Below are positions 33,823 through 45,163 of a stretch of 64,000 bases of DNA, one piece after another (positions within the stretch are counted from its first letter, which is position 1; each line of letters starts with the position of its first letter). The notes under the pieces were generated by a model. The model had not been told where the DNA came from. It was given only the letters and a program-made list of their open reading frames with translations, and ran no database searches. Origin of the DNA: Glycomyces albidus (GTDB lineage: Bacteria; Actinomycetota; Actinomycetes; Mycobacteriales; Micromonosporaceae). The stretch spans positions 62,001 through 126,000 of the forward strand of contig NZ_WIAO01000014.1 in the NCBI RefSeq assembly GCF_009451885.1, in the 5' to 3' direction. The position numbers were made by a program, and so were the translations under genes.

Positions 33823-34877
33823 GCGTGGACTCCTCTGGCGTAGCGGGGGATGCGCACGGTGGCCTTGGTGCCCGCGCCGGGCGCGGTGTCGAGCCACAGG
33901 CCGTACTCGGGACCGTAGACGGCCCGCAGGCGCTTGTCGACGTTGGCGAGGCCGATGCGGCCCGAGCCGGCGCGGCTGCCGGTCAGGATCGCCTTGGCCA
34001 CGTCGGGGTCCATCCCGGCGCCGTCGTCCTCGACCTCGATGACGCACAGGGGCCCCTCGGAGAAGCCGCGAACGGCGATGTGGCCGGTGCCGGGCCGGGA
34101 CTCGAAGCCGTGGCGGACGGCGTTCTCGACGATGGGCTGGACCACCAGGAACGGGATGGGCACGGGCAGGACCTCCGGGGCGATGCGCACGGTGATGTCG
34201 AGTCGGTCGTCGAAGCGGGCCCGCTGGAGCTCGAGGTAGGTCTGGACGGCGTGGAGCTCGTCGGCCACCGTCGCGAAGTCCCCGGTCCCCGCGAACGAGT
34301 AGCGGAGGTAGTCGGAGAAGTCGGTGAGGAGCTCGCGGGCGCGCTCGGGGTCGGTGCGGGTGTGGGCGCTGATGGCGGCGAGGGCGTTGTGCATGAAGTG
34401 CGGCGAGATCTGGGCCCTGAGGGTGCGGAGGTCGGCTTCGGCGATGCGTTCGCGGGCCCGGACGAGGTCGGCGTGGTCGAGCGCGCGGGCGACGAGGTCG
34501 GCGGCCTCGGCGAGGTCGGCGTCGCTGACGTCCCCCGAGACGAGCAGGCACCCGGCCAGGTCGCCCGAGACGACGAGCGGGGCCGCGCGCAGCGGCGGCG
34601 CGGTGACCGGTTCGAGGACGTCGAGCGTCTCCACCAGGAGCGCCTGGGCCGCGTCGGGGTCGAGGCTCCCGGCGGTGGCCAGGAGCTTCTCGCAGTCGGC
34701 CAGCGCGACGGCGTCCGCCGCGAGGAGCCGGGCCAGGCGGCGGGCGGCGAGCTGGGCGCCCTTGCCGGTGAGCCCGTCGGCGAGGGCTTCGCCGATCTGG
34801 CGCGACAAGCGCAGCGCGGCGAGGGTCGCCGCGCTGCCGGTCCGCCGTCGCTGGCGGTGAGGGGATCGCGCGATCAC
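33819..34877 (-). CDS. LytS-type histidine kinase, soluble
   Basis: 352 aa. An N-terminal GAF-like region (about 30-140) has no membrane segment, unlike most LytS proteins. The His_kinase domain has AQISPHFMHNALAAI (phospho-His160). The ATPase domain has VVQPIVENAVRHGFE (N box), DDGAGM and GIGLANV-like RIGLANVDKRL. It starts with GTG at 34877, with a TACAGT -10 just upstream, so possibly leaderless. It is the first gene of a six-frame overlapping chain ending in a carboxylate symporter. Its family includes the pyruvate sensors BtsS and YpdA. Confidence 0.92.
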   Translation of the reverse strand: MIARSPHRQRRRTGSAATLAALRLSRQIGEALADGLTGKGAQLAARRLARLLAADAVALADCEKLLATAGSLDPDAAQALLVETLDVLEPVTAPPLRAAPLVVSGDLAGCLLVSGDVSDADLAEAADLVARALDHADLVRARERIAEADLRTLRAQISPHFMHNALAAISAHTRTDPERARELLTDFSDYLRYSFAGTGDFATVADELHAVQTYLELQRARFDDRLDITVRIAPEVLPVPIPFLVVQPIVENAVRHGFESRPGTGHIAVRGFSEGPLCVIEVEDDGAGMDPDVAKAILTGSRAGSGRIGLANVDKRLRAVYGPEYGLWLDTAPGAGTKATVRIPRYARGVHA

Positions 34878-34904
34878 CCTGCCACTGTAACGTGGCGCAC
34901 AGCG

Positions 34905-35036
34905 GGGCCCGTCCAGCGGACGGGCCCGAGGGAGCGGCGGGCGCGCCGGGGACGCCTTGCGGGCCTGGCCTGCGGGAAGAGCGGGCAGGCCAGGCCCTTG
35001 GGGCCGGCGGGGAGGGCCGCCCCGGCCCTCCCCGCC
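34905..35036 (-). terminator. Three consecutive strong hairpins after the actP operon
   Basis: Perfect stems at 35006-35018 with 35024-35036 (13 bp), 34961-34973 with 34985-34997 (13 bp) and 34905-34914 with 34918-34927 (10 bp, 3-nt loop). They sit between the actP stop and the kinase promoter. None has a long T run; together they probably insulate the two operons. Confidence 0.65.
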
Positions 35037-35046
35037 ATCGCGTGGC

Positions 35047-36726
35047 TCAGTGATCCACGGCCCGCTCGGATCCCGCCCCGGTCAGCGCCCTCACCTGGAG
35101 GGTCGCGAACCGGTCGGAGCGGGACTCGTCGCTCATCCGCGTGCCGACCACGGCGCAGATGAGACCGAGCGGGATGGACACCAAGCCGGGGTTCGACATC
35201 GGGAACCATGCGATGTCGACCCCTTCGCCGAGCAGCGAAGTCTCGGCCCCGGAGAAGACCGGGGAGAACACGACGAGCGCGATCGAGGAGATCAGGCCGC
35301 CGTAGATGCCCCACAGGGCGCCGCTGGTGTTGAACCGCTTCCAGAACAGGCTCAGCAGCAGTGTGGGGAGGTTGGCGGAGGCGGCCACGGCGAACGCGAG
35401 GCCCACCAGGAACGCCACGTTCAGGTCCTGCGCGAAGATCGCCAGGAGGATCGCGACGACGCCGATGCCGATCGAGGCGAGCTTGGCGACGCCGACCTCT
35501 TCGCGCTCGGTCGCCTTGCCGTGCCGGATGACCGCGTTGTAGAGGTCGTGGGCCAGCGAGGAGGACGAGGCGATGACCAGGCCGGACACCGTCGAGAGGA
35601 TCGCCGCGAACGCCGCGGAGGCGATGACCGCGAGCATGACCGCACCCAGCGTGGTGCCGCCGACGTCGCCGCCGACGACTTCGGCGAGCTGCGGGGCGGC
35701 GGTGTTCCCGGCCGGGTTCTGCGCCGTGATGGCCTCCACCCCGACGATCGCGGCGGCGCCGAAGCCGAGCACGAGCGTCATCAGGTAGAACGCGCCGATG
35801 AGGCCGATGCCCCAGTTGATCGACTTGCGGGCGACCCGGGCGTCGGGGACGGTGTAGAAGCGGATGAGCACGTGCGGCAGGCCCGCGGTGCCGAGCACCA
35901 GGGCGAGTCCGAGGCTCACGAGGTCGAGCTTGTTCCACATGGTCTGGACGGCGTCCCCCGGCACCTCGACGCCGTAGCGCAGCCCCGGTTCGAGGAAGGC
36001 CGCGCCCTGGCCGGACGCACTGGCGGCGTCGCCGAGGAGGTCGGAGACGTTGAACCCGTACTGGGCGAGCACCATGATCGTGAGGACGGCCGCGCCGCCG
36101 ACCAGGATGATCGCCTGGAAGATCTGGACCCAGGTGTTGCCCTTCATGCCGCCGAGCGCGACATAGAGGGTCATGATGAGCCCGACGAGGACGATGCCGG
36201 CGATCTTGGCGGTCGCGGCGTCCATGCCGAGGTAGGTCTCGCCCTCCTGGATGCCCAGGAGCAGTGCGATGAGCGCGCCGGCGCCGACCATCTGGGCGAG
36301 CAGGTAGAAGATCGAGACGCTCAGCGTGGAGACGGCCGCGGCGGTGCGGACGGGGCGCTGGCGCATCCGGAACGAGAGGACGTCGGCCATGGTGAACCGG
36401 CCGGTGTTCCGCAGCATCTCGGCGACCAGCAGCAGCGCCACGAGCCAGGCGACGAGGAAGCCGATCGAGTAGAGGAAGCCGTCGTAGCCGAACAGGGCGA
36501 TGGTGCCGGCGATGCCGAGGAAGGACGCCGCCGACATGTAGTCGGAGGCGATCGCGAAGCCGTTCTGCCATGAGGAGAAGCTGCGCCCGCCGGAGTGGAA
36601 GTCGGTGGCGGTGCGGGTGTACCGGTGGCCCCAGACCGTGATGCCGATGGTGACGGCGACGGTGGCGAGGAACAGGACCATCGTGAGCGTGCGGCCGGAG
36701 CCTTCGGCCTGCGCGAGGATGTCCAT
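35047..36726 (-). CDS. actP: Cation/acetate symporter, ActP-type
   Basis: 559 aa, about 13 membrane helices, SSS family. DFHSGGRSFSSWQNGFAIASDYMSAAS, ALGGMKGNTWVQIFQAI, AGLPHVLIRFYTVPDARVARKS and ILSTVSGLVIASSSSLAHDLY match ActP/MctC-type acetate and monocarboxylate carriers. Its ATG (36726) shares one base with the stop of the DUF485 gene before it (TGATG). It is likely controlled together with the adjacent LytS/LytTR island. Confidence 0.92.
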   Translation of the reverse strand: MDILAQAEGSGRTLTMVLFLATVAVTIGITVWGHRYTRTATDFHSGGRSFSSWQNGFAIASDYMSAASFLGIAGTIALFGYDGFLYSIGFLVAWLVALLLVAEMLRNTGRFTMADVLSFRMRQRPVRTAAAVSTLSVSIFYLLAQMVGAGALIALLLGIQEGETYLGMDAATAKIAGIVLVGLIMTLYVALGGMKGNTWVQIFQAIILVGGAAVLTIMVLAQYGFNVSDLLGDAASASGQGAAFLEPGLRYGVEVPGDAVQTMWNKLDLVSLGLALVLGTAGLPHVLIRFYTVPDARVARKSINWGIGLIGAFYLMTLVLGFGAAAIVGVEAITAQNPAGNTAAPQLAEVVGGDVGGTTLGAVMLAVIASAAFAAILSTVSGLVIASSSSLAHDLYNAVIRHGKATEREEVGVAKLASIGIGVVAILLAIFAQDLNVAFLVGLAFAVAASANLPTLLLSLFWKRFNTSGALWGIYGGLISSIALVVFSPVFSGAETSLLGEGVDIAWFPMSNPGLVSIPLGLICAVVGTRMSDESRSDRFATLQVRALTGAGSERAVDH

Positions 36727-37079
36727 CAGCGGTCCTCTCCGTAATGGATGGCGTCGTGCAGTTCGATCGCCTTGGGGTCGAAGTTGCGGGAGGCGTAGCG
36801 GGAGTAGCCCCAGGCGATCGCGAAGGTCGACACGAACTGGCCGAGGCCGAAGAGGAGCGCCACGTTCACGTTGCCGAAGACGACCGTCCCCATGAAGTCG
36901 CGGGCGTAGGCGGACAGGAGGACGTAGAGGAGGTACCAGGCGAGGAATCCGATCGTCGCCGGGATGATGAACCGGTACAGGCGGCGCTTGAGGTCGGCGA
37001 AGCGGGGGTCGTCGTGCATGGCGGCGAGCTGCTCGTCGGTGACCTCGGGCGGGGGTCCCTCGCGGGTGGGCGTTGCCAT
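36726..37079 (-). CDS. DUF485 membrane protein (YjcH-like)
   Basis: 117 aa with two membrane helices (about 38-58 and 70-92). HDDPRFADLKRRLYRFIIPATIGF and FGLGQFVSTFAIAWGYSRYASRNFDP are the DUF485 signature. These small proteins almost always precede ActP-type symporters. AAGGAGG lies about 9-10 nt before ATG 37079. It forms a two-gene operon with actP. Confidence 0.95.
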   Translation of the reverse strand: MATPTREGPPPEVTDEQLAAMHDDPRFADLKRRLYRFIIPATIGFLAWYLLYVLLSAYARDFMGTVVFGNVNVALLFGLGQFVSTFAIAWGYSRYASRNFDPKAIELHDAIHYGEDR

Positions 37080-37374
37080 CGGGCCTTCCTCCTTGAAGGG
37101 GTTGCCGTGTCGACGTCATGACTGGCGCGTGTCGGCACGGTGACGGGTTTACAAGGAACCTAAGAGGCCGCGTGGCCCGAGTGAAGTATTGATGTGACGC
37201 GCGTCGCTGGAGTGTCGCCATCCTGCGGCGAGTCTGCGCCGAGCCGCCGCCGAACGGGCGGCGAGCGGTCGGCGAACGGCGCCGGCGGGAAGTACGGGCG
37301 CGAACGATGAATCCGCCCAGCGGGACTCGTCATTACTCGGAAGGCACACCGAGACCGGAAAGAAGCGTGAGCCG

Positions 37375-37791
37375 ATGGCGAGCAAGATGATCTTCCTGAA
37401 CCTGCCCGTGGCCGACCTCCGGAAGTCCAAGGACTTCTACCTCGCCCTCGGCTGGAGCGTGAACCCCGACTTCACGGACGAGAACGCCGCGTGCGTGGTC
37501 GTGGACGACAACATCTGCGTGATGCTCCTCGCCCGCGACTTCTACACGACCTTCGCCGAGCGCCCCATCGCCGACACCGCCAACTACTCGGCCGCCGCAT
37601 ACGCCCTGGCCCTCCCCGAACGCGAGGCCGTCGACGACCTCACCGACGCCGCCCTCATGGCCGGCGGCACCGAGGAGACCTCCAAGAACGACCGCCGCAC
37701 CCAGGAGGCCGAGGTCGGCATGTACGGCCGCACCTTCCTCGACCTCGACGGCCACCAGTGGGAGCCGTTCTACATGCCCTACCCGCAGTAG
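37375..37791 (+). CDS. VOC/glyoxalase superfamily protein
   Basis: 138 aa. MIFLNLPVADLRKSKDFYLALGW at the start and GRTFLDLDGHQWEPFYM at the end are the paired beta-alpha-beta-beta-beta modules of the vicinal-oxygen-chelate fold. A metal-binding Glu (WEPF) is present; the other ligand positions are unclear. The group resembles small 'lactoylglutathione lyase-like' proteins with no tested substrate. It stands alone and is followed by a 17-bp hairpin. Confidence 0.85.
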   Translation: MASKMIFLNLPVADLRKSKDFYLALGWSVNPDFTDENAACVVVDDNICVMLLARDFYTTFAERPIADTANYSAAAYALALPEREAVDDLTDAALMAGGTEETSKNDRRTQEAEVGMYGRTFLDLDGHQWEPFYMPYPQ

Positions 37792-37816
37792 CCTGCGCCC
37801 CGAGGAGTCCAGGAAC

Positions 37817-37855
37817 GCCGACGGCCGCCCCGCTTCATGCGGGGCGGCCGTCGGC
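37817..37855. terminator. Bidirectional 17-bp hairpin
   Basis: A perfect stem (37817-37833 with 37839-37855) and a 5-nt TTCAT loop, between the convergent VOC gene and the DUF234 remnant. Confidence 0.75.
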
Positions 37856-37863
37856 ATGCGGTC

Positions 37864-38430
37864 CTATGCGGAGGGACCGCCCCAGGCGCGCAGCAGCTCC
37901 TCCGGTCCGATGCACCGGACGGCGCCGATGCCGCAGCCGGAGCGGGCGACCGCGAGCAGCGGCGTGTCCTCGTCCGCGCCGGGGAGCCGGGCGCGGTGTG
38001 CGACGAGAGCGGCGAAGTCGCGCTGGTCGAACGGCTTGTTCTCGAGCCACTTGATCGAGCCGACGACCGTGACGCGCCTGGCGACCGGCTCGCGGTCACC
38101 ACCGACGATGTCGATCTCCGGATTGTTCGACCTGGTCCAGTACCCGCCGACCGCATCGGTGCCCTCGGGGAGCAGCTCCGGTGCCAGCCGCCACAGCGCC
38201 TCCCGGACGACCGGTTCGACTGCTCGACCACGCCATGAGGCCCAGCCCTTGCGGATCGACTCGAGCACCAGGTCCCCCCGCCCGCGCTCCACCTTGGAGA
38301 TCGCCCCCGCCAGGAAGTAGAGCCAGAAGCGCAGGTACGGGTCTTCGATGCGGTAGCGGGTCTCCCTGCTGGGGCGGGTCGACAGGGGCAGCTCGGCCCG
38401 GACGCTGCGCCGCTCGGACAGCACCTCCAT
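37864..38430 (-). pseudogene. Truncated DUF234-family ATPase, C-terminal part only
   Basis: 188 codons open from ATG 38430 to TAG 37864. RYRIEDPYLRFWLYFLAGAI, VERGRGDLVLESIRKGWASWRG and FEPVVREAL-like VEPVVREALWRL are the C-terminal DUF234 domain normally fused to an archaeal-type P-loop ATPase. The N-terminal ATPase (about 250 residues) is missing; the LPATG gene lies immediately upstream. This looks like a 5' deletion, though the remaining frame is intact and could be expressed. Confidence 0.6.
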
Positions 38431-38450
38431 TCGCCTCGCCGCGCTTGCGG

Positions 38451-39203
38451 CTACCGCTGCTCGGCGGCTCTTCGACGCGCGAGCACGAGGGCACCCGCGC
38501 CGGTCAGGATCGCGGTCGCGGCGACGGCCAGCGGCAGGGTGGAGCTCGTCCCCGTCGCGGGAAGGGTGTCGGGCTTCGCGCTCGGCGTGGCGGTGGCGGA
38601 CGCGCTCGGTCCGGCGGAGGTCGGGTCCTGCGACGGCGACCGGGACGGCTCGGTCGGCGGGTCGGTGGGCTCCTCCCCCTCCTCGTAGGCGCCCTCCTCG
38701 CCGAGGAAGAGGTAGTACATCGGCGAATCCCAGTACACGTCGTGCACGACGGGGTCGCTCCACGTCCGCACGGAGAAGGGGACCCGGTCCGTCAGGATCG
38801 GAAGGTCGTACACGTGGGCGTTCACGACGAACGGTGCGTCGGCGGTCTCGTCCCCGAGGTTCACGGTGCACTCGATGACGCCTTCGGCGATCGTCCTGCA
38901 GCGGTCCTCATCGGGGTGCTCCCAGAACCACAGCGTGCTCTCGTGGTTCATGATCCAGATCGTCAGCGGCAGGCCCTCGTACGAGGGCGGGTAGTCGGCC
39001 GTCCAGTCCATCGTGAGCCGGTTGTTCCCGACGGCCAGCGGGGCGGCGAGCTCGAAGTCGAGTTCGAGGGGAATGAGCGGAACGAGGTCCTGCTCGGCTT
39101 CGGGCTCGGGTTCCTGGGCGAAGCCGGGTGCGGCCGTGAGGATCGCGGCCGCGGCGATTCCCGCGGCGGCGATCGCCCTCAGGGTTCGGACGGGGGTTCG
39201 CAT
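38451..39203 (-). CDS. Cell-wall-anchored secreted protein with LPATG sorting signal
   Basis: 250 aa. A signal peptide (about 1-30, ending GFAQ) is followed by a soluble domain of unknown type (about 45-175, including WTADYPPSYEGLPLTIWIMN). A Pro/Ser/Thr-rich stalk comes next, then LPATG, a membrane helix and RRRAAEQR. The tail is a sortase signal, so the protein should be covalently attached to the wall. No sortase is in the window. GAGGAG lies 6 nt before ATG 39203. Confidence 0.85.
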   Translation of the reverse strand: MRTPVRTLRAIAAAGIAAAAILTAAPGFAQEPEPEAEQDLVPLIPLELDFELAAPLAVGNNRLTMDWTADYPPSYEGLPLTIWIMNHESTLWFWEHPDEDRCRTIAEGVIECTVNLGDETADAPFVVNAHVYDLPILTDRVPFSVRTWSDPVVHDVYWDSPMYYLFLGEEGAYEEGEEPTDPPTEPSRSPSQDPTSAGPSASATATPSAKPDTLPATGTSSTLPLAVAATAILTGAGALVLARRRAAEQR

Positions 39204-39344
39204 GGGACTCCTCGGGGTGCGACCGGGTGCGTGTCGGTGCCGCGTCGCTCGACGCTTCAGTGTGGACACGCCCGCGGGGGCGTGAACGGTTGCGCCCCGG
39301 CCCGGCCGAATCCCGACCGGACCGGGGCGCGACGGACGCGACAG

Positions 39345-40319
39345 CTACTCGCGGTACTCGTTCGGGAGGCCGAAGAGGGGGAAGAGGCGGGCGGTGTCGA
39401 GGAAGTAGTTGAGGCCGGCGATCTTGCCGTCCTCGAGTTCGAGGACCGTGATCGACCAGGGCTCCCAGACGCCGGGCTCGCCGCTGGGGCGGTAGTGGCC
39501 GAAGGCCGGGAGGCCGTTGGCACCGACGGGGACCAGGCGGGAGTCGCGGCAGGTGGAGCCGGTGCCGAGCATGAACTCGGCGACGCCGGCGTGGCCCTGG
39601 ACCCACAGCGGGAACGGCGGCATCGAGAGGGCGACGTCCTGCGTGCACAGCGCGGTGAGGGCGTCCATGTCGTACGCCTCGAAGGCGCTGACGTAGCCGT
39701 CGACGAGCTTGCGCAGCTCGGCGTCGTCCAGGTCGGCCGACTCGGGCTTGGGCTCGGTGTGGACCTTCTCCATGGTGGCCTTCGCGCGCTGGAGGGCGCT
39801 GTTGACCGAGGCCGGGCTGAGGTGGAGGGCCTCGGCGGTCTCGGCGGCCGAGAAGCGCAGGACCTCGCGCATGAGCATCACGGCGCGCTGCTTGGCCGGC
39901 AGGTGCTGGACGGCGGCGACGAACGCGAGGCGGAGCGTGTCCTTGGCCTCCGCGGCCGCTGCCGGGTCGGCGCCGAAGGCCATCGAGTCGGGGATCGGCT
40001 CGACCCACAGGTAGTCGGGCTCGGGCGCGGGCAGGGGCGCGCCGGCGTCCGAGGCCGGGGCCAGGTCCATCGGCCGGGCCCGCCGCTGCGGGCCCTTGAG
40101 CATGTCCAGGCAGACGTTCGTGGTGATCTTGTAGAGCCACGAGCGCAGCGAGGAGCGGCCCTCGAACGAGTCGTAGGACTTCCAGGCGCGCGTGAACGCG
40201 TCCTGGACGGCGTCCTCGGCCTCGAAGGACGAACCGAGCATGCGGTACGCGTAGGCGCACAGCTCGCGCCGGTGCGGCTCGAACCGGGCCAGCACGTCGT
40301 CGTTGACTTCGATGTTCAT
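39345..40319 (-). CDS. ECF RNA polymerase sigma factor with SnoaL-like C-terminal domain (SigG group)
   Basis: 324 aa. Region 2 is at about 12-75 (AYAYRMLGSSFEAEDAVQDAFTRA) and region 4 at about 150-200 (FSAAETAEALHLSPASVNSALQRAK). A C-terminal SnoaL/NTF2-like domain follows, about 215-320 (YVSAFEAYDMDALTALCTQDV, ending FPLFGLPNEYRE). This layout matches the TIGR02960/SigG group, which lacks a clear anti-sigma gene. None is seen here. ATG 40319 is preferred over a TTG at 40358. Confidence 0.9.
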   Translation of the reverse strand: MNIEVNDDVLARFEPHRRELCAYAYRMLGSSFEAEDAVQDAFTRAWKSYDSFEGRSSLRSWLYKITTNVCLDMLKGPQRRARPMDLAPASDAGAPLPAPEPDYLWVEPIPDSMAFGADPAAAAEAKDTLRLAFVAAVQHLPAKQRAVMLMREVLRFSAAETAEALHLSPASVNSALQRAKATMEKVHTEPKPESADLDDAELRKLVDGYVSAFEAYDMDALTALCTQDVALSMPPFPLWVQGHAGVAEFMLGTGSTCRDSRLVPVGANGLPAFGHYRPSGEPGVWEPWSITVLELEDGKIAGLNYFLDTARLFPLFGLPNEYRE

Positions 40320-40421
40320 GACGACAGCTTCGCACAGGCCACCGACATTCGCGAGCAAGGTTCCGGAACCGCGCGCACAGGTCGGCGGGCCCGGCCGAAC
40401 TCCCTTGTGGCGCTACCGGCT

Positions 40422-42437
40422 TCAGCGGTCCTTGCGCCGGTCGGCCAGCCAGCGTTCGAACGCGTCGGCGCTCATCGGCTTCGCGAAGTGCCAGCCCTGG
40501 CCGGCGTGGCAGCCCCAGTCGTCGAGCTGCTTGCGGACCTTGTCGTCCTCGACGCCCTCGGCGTCCAGGGCCCGGCCCAGGTCGATCGTGGTCGAGACGA
40601 TCGCGGCGTTGTCCGGGTCGTCGACCAGCGAGGTCACGAAGGACTTGTCGATCTTGATCTCGGTGACCGGGAGCCGGCGCAGGTGCTGCATCGAGGAGAA
40701 CCCGGTGCCGAAGTCGTCGAGACTGATGCCCACGCCCAGGTCCGAGAGCCGCTGCACGTTGAGGAGCACGCGCCTCGGGTCGGCCATCAGCGCGGACTCG
40801 GTGATCTCGAGCTGGAACCGCTTCGCGTTCACGCCGTACGCGTCGATGCGCTCGGTCAGGAAGTCGGTGAACTCCGGCGACTGGAGGTCGCGCACGGAGA
40901 CGTTCACGGCCATCCGCAGGTCGTACCCGGCCTCCTTCCAGGCCCGGAGCTGGCGCAGGGCGATGTCGACGACCCGCTCGGTGAGCATCCGCATCACCGA
41001 CGAGTGCTCGGCGGTCTCGATGATCTCGGACGGGTTGACCATGCCGCGCTCGGGATGGCTGTAGCGCAGCAGCGCCTCGGCGCCGATGACCTCGCCGTCG
41101 ACGAGGCGCACCTGCGGCTGGTAGTAGAGGTTGACCCCGGGCGCGTCAGGGTGGTCGAGGGCCCGACGCAGGTCGCCGAGGAGGTGGAGCCGCTCGGGCG
41201 AGTGGTGGTCGAACTCGGCGCCGTAGCGGGTGTACGAGCCGGCCCGCTGCTTCGACTCGTACATCGCGATGTCGGCGTGGCGGAACAGGGTCTGGAAGTC
41301 GGCGCCGTCGTCGGGGAACACCGCGACGCCCACCGAGCCGTCGATCTCGAGGCTGACGTCGCCCAGGACGATCGGGGCGTCCAGGCGGGCGCGGATCTCG
41401 CGGGCGCACTCCATCGGGTCGGTCATGCCGTCGAGCTCGGACCACACGAACGCGAACTCGTCGCCGCCCAGGTGCGCGATGGCCTTGCCGGGCGGGGTGT
41501 CGGTCGTGAAGCGCTTCGCGAGCTCCACCAGGAGCTGGTCGCCGACCTCGTGGCCGAGCGCGGAGTTGACGTCCGCGAACCGGTCGAGGTCGAGGATGAG
41601 CAGCGCCACCGCGGTGTCGGTCTCGGCGGCGTCGGTGAGCTTGCCGTCGACGACCTGCTGGAAGCCCTTGCGGTTGAGCAGTCCCGTCAGCGGGTCGTGG
41701 TCGGCCTCGCGCTCGCGGTCGGCAGCGGTCTGGAGGATCCGGTAGACGCTGAAGATCGGGATCGCCGAGGCGGCCACCAGCCACCACGAGGACATGGCGG
41801 CGGTCGCGAGGATCGGCGCGATCGCGACCTGGGTGGCGCGCAGCGCCCACTCGCTCTTGAGCCACTGCAATGCGAGGTCGCTCCATCCGAGTCCGGTGCG
41901 AAGGCTCTGGCGTCCGGCCACCAGGGCCGAGCTGGTCAGGGTCCACGCGGTGCCGGCCGCGAAGACGGCGAGGAGCTGGTGCGCGGCCCCGCTCCAGGTG
42001 GCCTCGGCGGAGATCGCGCTCCAGACCTGCCAGGCCACGCACAGGGCGACGCCCTGCTGCGAGACGTTGAAGACCATCCGCCAGGCCGAGGAGCCGATCT
42101 GGACGGAGAGGAGCACGATCGCGCCCGACTGGACCACCAGGGCGGGGAGGAAGCCCCAGGTGATCATGGTGGCGAGCACGTACACGAGGTAGATCGACGC
42201 GATCGGCGACATCCACAGGCCGCCCCAGCGGGTGGGGCGGAACTCGGCGATGAGCGCGAGGCCGGCGGTCAGCCAGAACGCGAAGGGCACGTCGAACCAG
42301 CCGCCCTCGAATGCGCCGGCGCGCACGGCGGTGAACCCCGCGCCGGCGATCGCCAATACGGTGACCGCCGACATGAAGCCGTAGTACCGGCCTGGATGCT
42401 CTCTCGGCGCAGTGTTGCGCATGAGCGTCGTGGCCAT
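40422..42437 (-). CDS. Membrane GGDEF-EAL protein for cyclic-di-GMP
   Basis: 671 aa. An N-terminal membrane module (about 20-240, some six to eight helices) is followed by a GGDEF domain with LTGLLNRKGF and HLGGDEFAF intact (about 250-410). An EAL domain comes next, with IGAEALLRYSHPERG, VNVSVRDLQ, LDDFGTGFSS and KIDKSF intact (about 430-665). Both synthesis and hydrolysis of c-di-GMP are possible. GGAGGAG lies 4 nt before ATG 42437. The sensed signal is unknown. Confidence 0.94.
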   Translation of the reverse strand: MATTLMRNTAPREHPGRYYGFMSAVTVLAIAGAGFTAVRAGAFEGGWFDVPFAFWLTAGLALIAEFRPTRWGGLWMSPIASIYLVYVLATMITWGFLPALVVQSGAIVLLSVQIGSSAWRMVFNVSQQGVALCVAWQVWSAISAEATWSGAAHQLLAVFAAGTAWTLTSSALVAGRQSLRTGLGWSDLALQWLKSEWALRATQVAIAPILATAAMSSWWLVAASAIPIFSVYRILQTAADREREADHDPLTGLLNRKGFQQVVDGKLTDAAETDTAVALLILDLDRFADVNSALGHEVGDQLLVELAKRFTTDTPPGKAIAHLGGDEFAFVWSELDGMTDPMECAREIRARLDAPIVLGDVSLEIDGSVGVAVFPDDGADFQTLFRHADIAMYESKQRAGSYTRYGAEFDHHSPERLHLLGDLRRALDHPDAPGVNLYYQPQVRLVDGEVIGAEALLRYSHPERGMVNPSEIIETAEHSSVMRMLTERVVDIALRQLRAWKEAGYDLRMAVNVSVRDLQSPEFTDFLTERIDAYGVNAKRFQLEITESALMADPRRVLLNVQRLSDLGVGISLDDFGTGFSSMQHLRRLPVTEIKIDKSFVTSLVDDPDNAAIVSTTIDLGRALDAEGVEDDKVRKQLDDWGCHAGQGWHFAKPMSADAFERWLADRRKDR

Positions 42438-42772
42438 ATCGCTCCTCCCACTGCCACACCGTTCCGCGGCGACGCGCCAGAATCACCTCGGGACGGTCGT
42501 GGCCGACTCCTCTGTCATATCGCGATTTTCGCTCCCAGACAACGCTGGGGGCACATGCGGCACACTTGTGACCAGGCGCGACATGTCCGTGACAGAAACC
42601 GTTCTCCGTACGTCGGCGGCACGACCTCCCGGGTCGGTTTCGGACCCGGCGGCCGCTTCGGGCGGCCGCTCCGAGCCGCGGCCGCGGCAGGGGCGTGCTT
42701 CCACGAGACGACTCTGCCTGGTTCTAACGAGCTTCCCCCCTCAACGGAATACGGATCGTTACCGACTTGTGA
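42438..42772. other. Intergenic region between ligA and the GGDEF-EAL gene
   Basis: 335 bp without a supported gene. It holds the promoter for the GGDEF-EAL gene on the minus strand and an 8-bp inverted repeat GCGGCCGC (42649-42656 with 42662-42669, 5-nt loop). I see no clear terminator for ligA. Confidence 0.4.
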
Positions 42773-45043
<2,271 letters not shown>

Positions 45044-45163
45044 TTATGCCACCGGTCACTTTCCGTTCACGTCCTGATTGCCTTCCCCACCCTTTGGGCC
45101 GCGATGATCGGGCCGGTACGCCCGCCCCGCCCCTCACCTTCCTCAGAAGGAGCCCAGGTCTTG

